NCBI GenBank assembly: GCA_947490035.1
Contig: CANLGS010000206.1
Coordinates: 1 to 7,032, forward strand
Source of the DNA: Gemmataceae bacterium
GTDB lineage: Bacteria > Planctomycetota > Planctomycetia > Gemmatales > Gemmataceae
Reading direction: 5' to 3'
DNA length: 7,032 bases
Made by a program: the position numbers and the translations under genes. Positions 5,679 through 7,032 of the stretch are shown here, in pieces. Positions within the stretch are counted from its first letter, which is position 1. Each line of letters starts with the position of its first letter. The notes beneath the pieces were generated by a model, which saw only the letters and a list, made by a program, of their open reading frames with translations, was not told the DNA's origin and ran no database searches.

Positions 5679-6953
5679 TTACCGGCCGTACCACGCGATC
5701 AGTCGCGGCAGGTCGCCGCGGTTGGCGAGCAGACGCAGCGCGAACTTCTGACGCGCCGAACCGAGCAGCGGGTTGAACCCGAAGTTGTCATCGACCATGC
5801 GCACCGCCTGCGTCACGGCCGCGTCGGGCGCCTTGCCGCCGGCCACCAGCACGCGGGCCAACCACATCGCGGCCGGGAACGTCAGCGCCAGTGATTCCAA
5901 ACCTTCCCACACGCTCAGCCCGAAGTTCGGCGCGCCGCAGAACTGGAGGGATTCGACCTTCAGCCGGTGCCAGCGCGCCAGCAGTGACACCGCGTTGTCA
6001 CTGAGTGCGCCGAGCGGCACCTCGCCGCCCGCGAACGTGGCGGCGTCGGTTATCACCGCGTGAACCTTCGGCACGCGCCCGCTGCCGACCGCGAACTTGA
6101 CCGCGGACGCGAACCGGCGCACCGGGCCGCGCTGGGCGGCGCCCTTCTCCACGCCGTGATCCTTGCGCGAGAACACCGCGACGAGTTGCCGGAACACCGT
6201 CCGCCCAGACCAACCCGGGCGTTTCACTTCGGTCGCGGTCTTGGGTTCGTCGTCGTCGGCCGCGAGGCCCAGCACGTGAAGCATCTCGCTCAGTTTGCCG
6301 CCGGTCACGGCCTTCTTCGCGTCGCCGCCGCCCTCGAACGTCGCCTTCTTGAGCATCGCGACGATGAACAGAATCTTGCGCCAGCGGCGCTCGAACGGGT
6401 CGGCGTCGTTCGCGAGCATCTCCGAGAACGCGGTCGCGATGCGGGCCACGTCGCTCCACGGAACGAATTGCGAACCCGCCAGCGGTGGCGGTGCCGCCCC
6501 TTCGAGAACGCCCTTCGCGGCGGTACTCTCGAAGTACGCGGCGTACTCGCGTGCGTCGCCGAGTTGCGCGCCGAGCGCACGGCCCTTGTTCTCGGTGGCC
6601 GAAGGGCACGCGAGCCGCAGCCCGAGGTTCCAGTGGTCGCCGGCGGGCACGAGAAGAAAGGGGTAGATGCGGCACGCGAGCGGCTTCGCGGCCGAGCCGA
6701 ACTTGCCGTGAATGCGGCACAGGTTGTCGGCGCCGAGGAACACGCACCCGCCGTCGGCGCGGTGGTTCAGGTAGAACTCGCCGCGGCGCTTCACGAAGAA
6801 CGGCACGCCGGCGAACTCCGGCAGCGATTCCCAACCTTGCCCCTCGATGCGCCGCCGCTCGTCGGCGGTGGCCGGCACCGCGTAGGAGCGACAGCAGTCG
6901 CCGCACGAGTGGCAATCCCAGTTCTGCAACACGGGTAGCGAGCGGACTTGCAT
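5679..6953 (-). CDS. YkgJ-family cysteine-cluster protein with long C-terminal extension
   Basis: The 424-residue protein has an N-terminal zinc/iron-chelating cysteine cluster. It starts with C14-x2-C17-x2-C20-C21 and continues with GGC (C70), C79, PLACRIYPF (C94) and C116. This is the YkgJ/Fli-B-like 'CxxCxxCC' domain, normally about 100-130 residues. Proteins with it are thought to bind a metal or an Fe-S cluster, but their reactions are mostly unknown. Residues 130-424 are not a family I recognise. They look mostly helical and soluble, with one Cys in 'LQFCGAPNFGLSVWEGL' and no membrane segment or signal peptide. The ATG at 6953 lies just upstream of the cysteine cluster, with a weak GAAG seven bases before it. 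A heptamer repeat occupies the region further upstream. The gene converges on the WD40 gene across the palindrome. The domain call is sure; the role is not. Confidence 0.86.
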   Translation of the reverse strand: MQVRSLPVLQNWDCHSCGDCCRSYAVPATADERRRIEGQGWESLPEFAGVPFFVKRRGEFYLNHRADGGCVFLGADNLCRIHGKFGSAAKPLACRIYPFLLVPAGDHWNLGLRLACPSATENKGRALGAQLGDAREYAAYFESTAAKGVLEGAAPPPLAGSQFVPWSDVARIATAFSEMLANDADPFERRWRKILFIVAMLKKATFEGGGDAKKAVTGGKLSEMLHVLGLAADDDEPKTATEVKRPGWSGRTVFRQLVAVFSRKDHGVEKGAAQRGPVRRFASAVKFAVGSGRVPKVHAVITDAATFAGGEVPLGALSDNAVSLLARWHRLKVESLQFCGAPNFGLSVWEGLESLALTFPAAMWLARVLVAGGKAPDAAVTQAVRMVDDNFGFNPLLGSARQKFALRLLANRGDLPRLIAWYGR

Positions 6954-6960
6954 TGGTCTT

Positions 6961-7032
6961 CAGTGGGCAGTGGGCAGTGGGCAGTGGGCAGTCAACCGAG
7001 GTGTTGTCGTTCCCGGTTTGAACTGCCCACTG
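6961..7032. repeat. Heptamer tandem repeat (CAGTGGG)n with an inverted copy at the window edge
   Basis: Four perfect CAGTGGG units run from 6961 to 6988, followed by a partial unit (CAGT). At 7022-7032 the sequence ACTGCCCACTG is the reverse complement of one and a half units, so the array probably reappears inverted and is cut by the window end. The array begins 8 bp upstream of the YkgJ start codon. The 29 bases between the two parts have no recognisable promoter. Confidence 0.88.

Noticed and set aside
6060..6938. Plus-strand open frame opposite the YkgJ gene
   Set aside because: It has a biased Arg/Ala/Glu/Val composition and no motifs. The opposite strand has the full cysteine cluster.

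Overview
The window is a GC-rich bacterial segment with strong G/C bias at third codon positions. It carries genes common in large planctomycete genomes: a four-helix-bundle 'S23/IVP' protein, a WD40 protein, a MoxR/vWA pair and a YkgJ-type cysteine-cluster protein. I infer a planctomycete, most likely Gemmata-like. There is no rRNA or ribosomal-protein marker here, so this rests on gene content and codon style only.

Layout, left to right. Positions 1-196 have no convincing gene, although the last ~50 bases continue the reading frame of the gene that follows. At 197-523 (+) is a small four-helix-bundle protein whose conserved N-terminus seems to extend upstream of its only ATG. A 118-bp gap (524-641) holds a pyrimidine-rich tandem repeat. 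At 642-1679 (+) is an RsmC/RlmG-like SAM-dependent methyltransferase. It converges on a two-gene minus-strand unit: a MoxR-type AAA+ ATPase (4406 to 3009) followed by a protein with an HExxH motif and a vWA-type MIDAS (2949 to 1723). A heptamer tandem repeat sits between these two genes. A divergent intergenic region (4407-4565) separates the ATPase gene from a WD40 beta-propeller gene (4566-5507, +). The WD40 gene converges on a YkgJ-family gene (6953 to 5679, -). The 171-bp space between their stop codons is almost entirely a nested near-perfect palindrome. The window ends in another heptamer repeat in front of the YkgJ gene.

The clearest functional unit is the MoxR ATPase plus metallopeptidase-like/vWA pair. 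In the families involved, MoxR ATPases act as remodelling or metal-insertion chaperones together with MIDAS-bearing partners. The client here is unknown. The other genes look like independent single-gene units. The most unusual aspect is the non-coding DNA: four of the gene boundaries carry short tandem or palindromic repeats, each of a different type.
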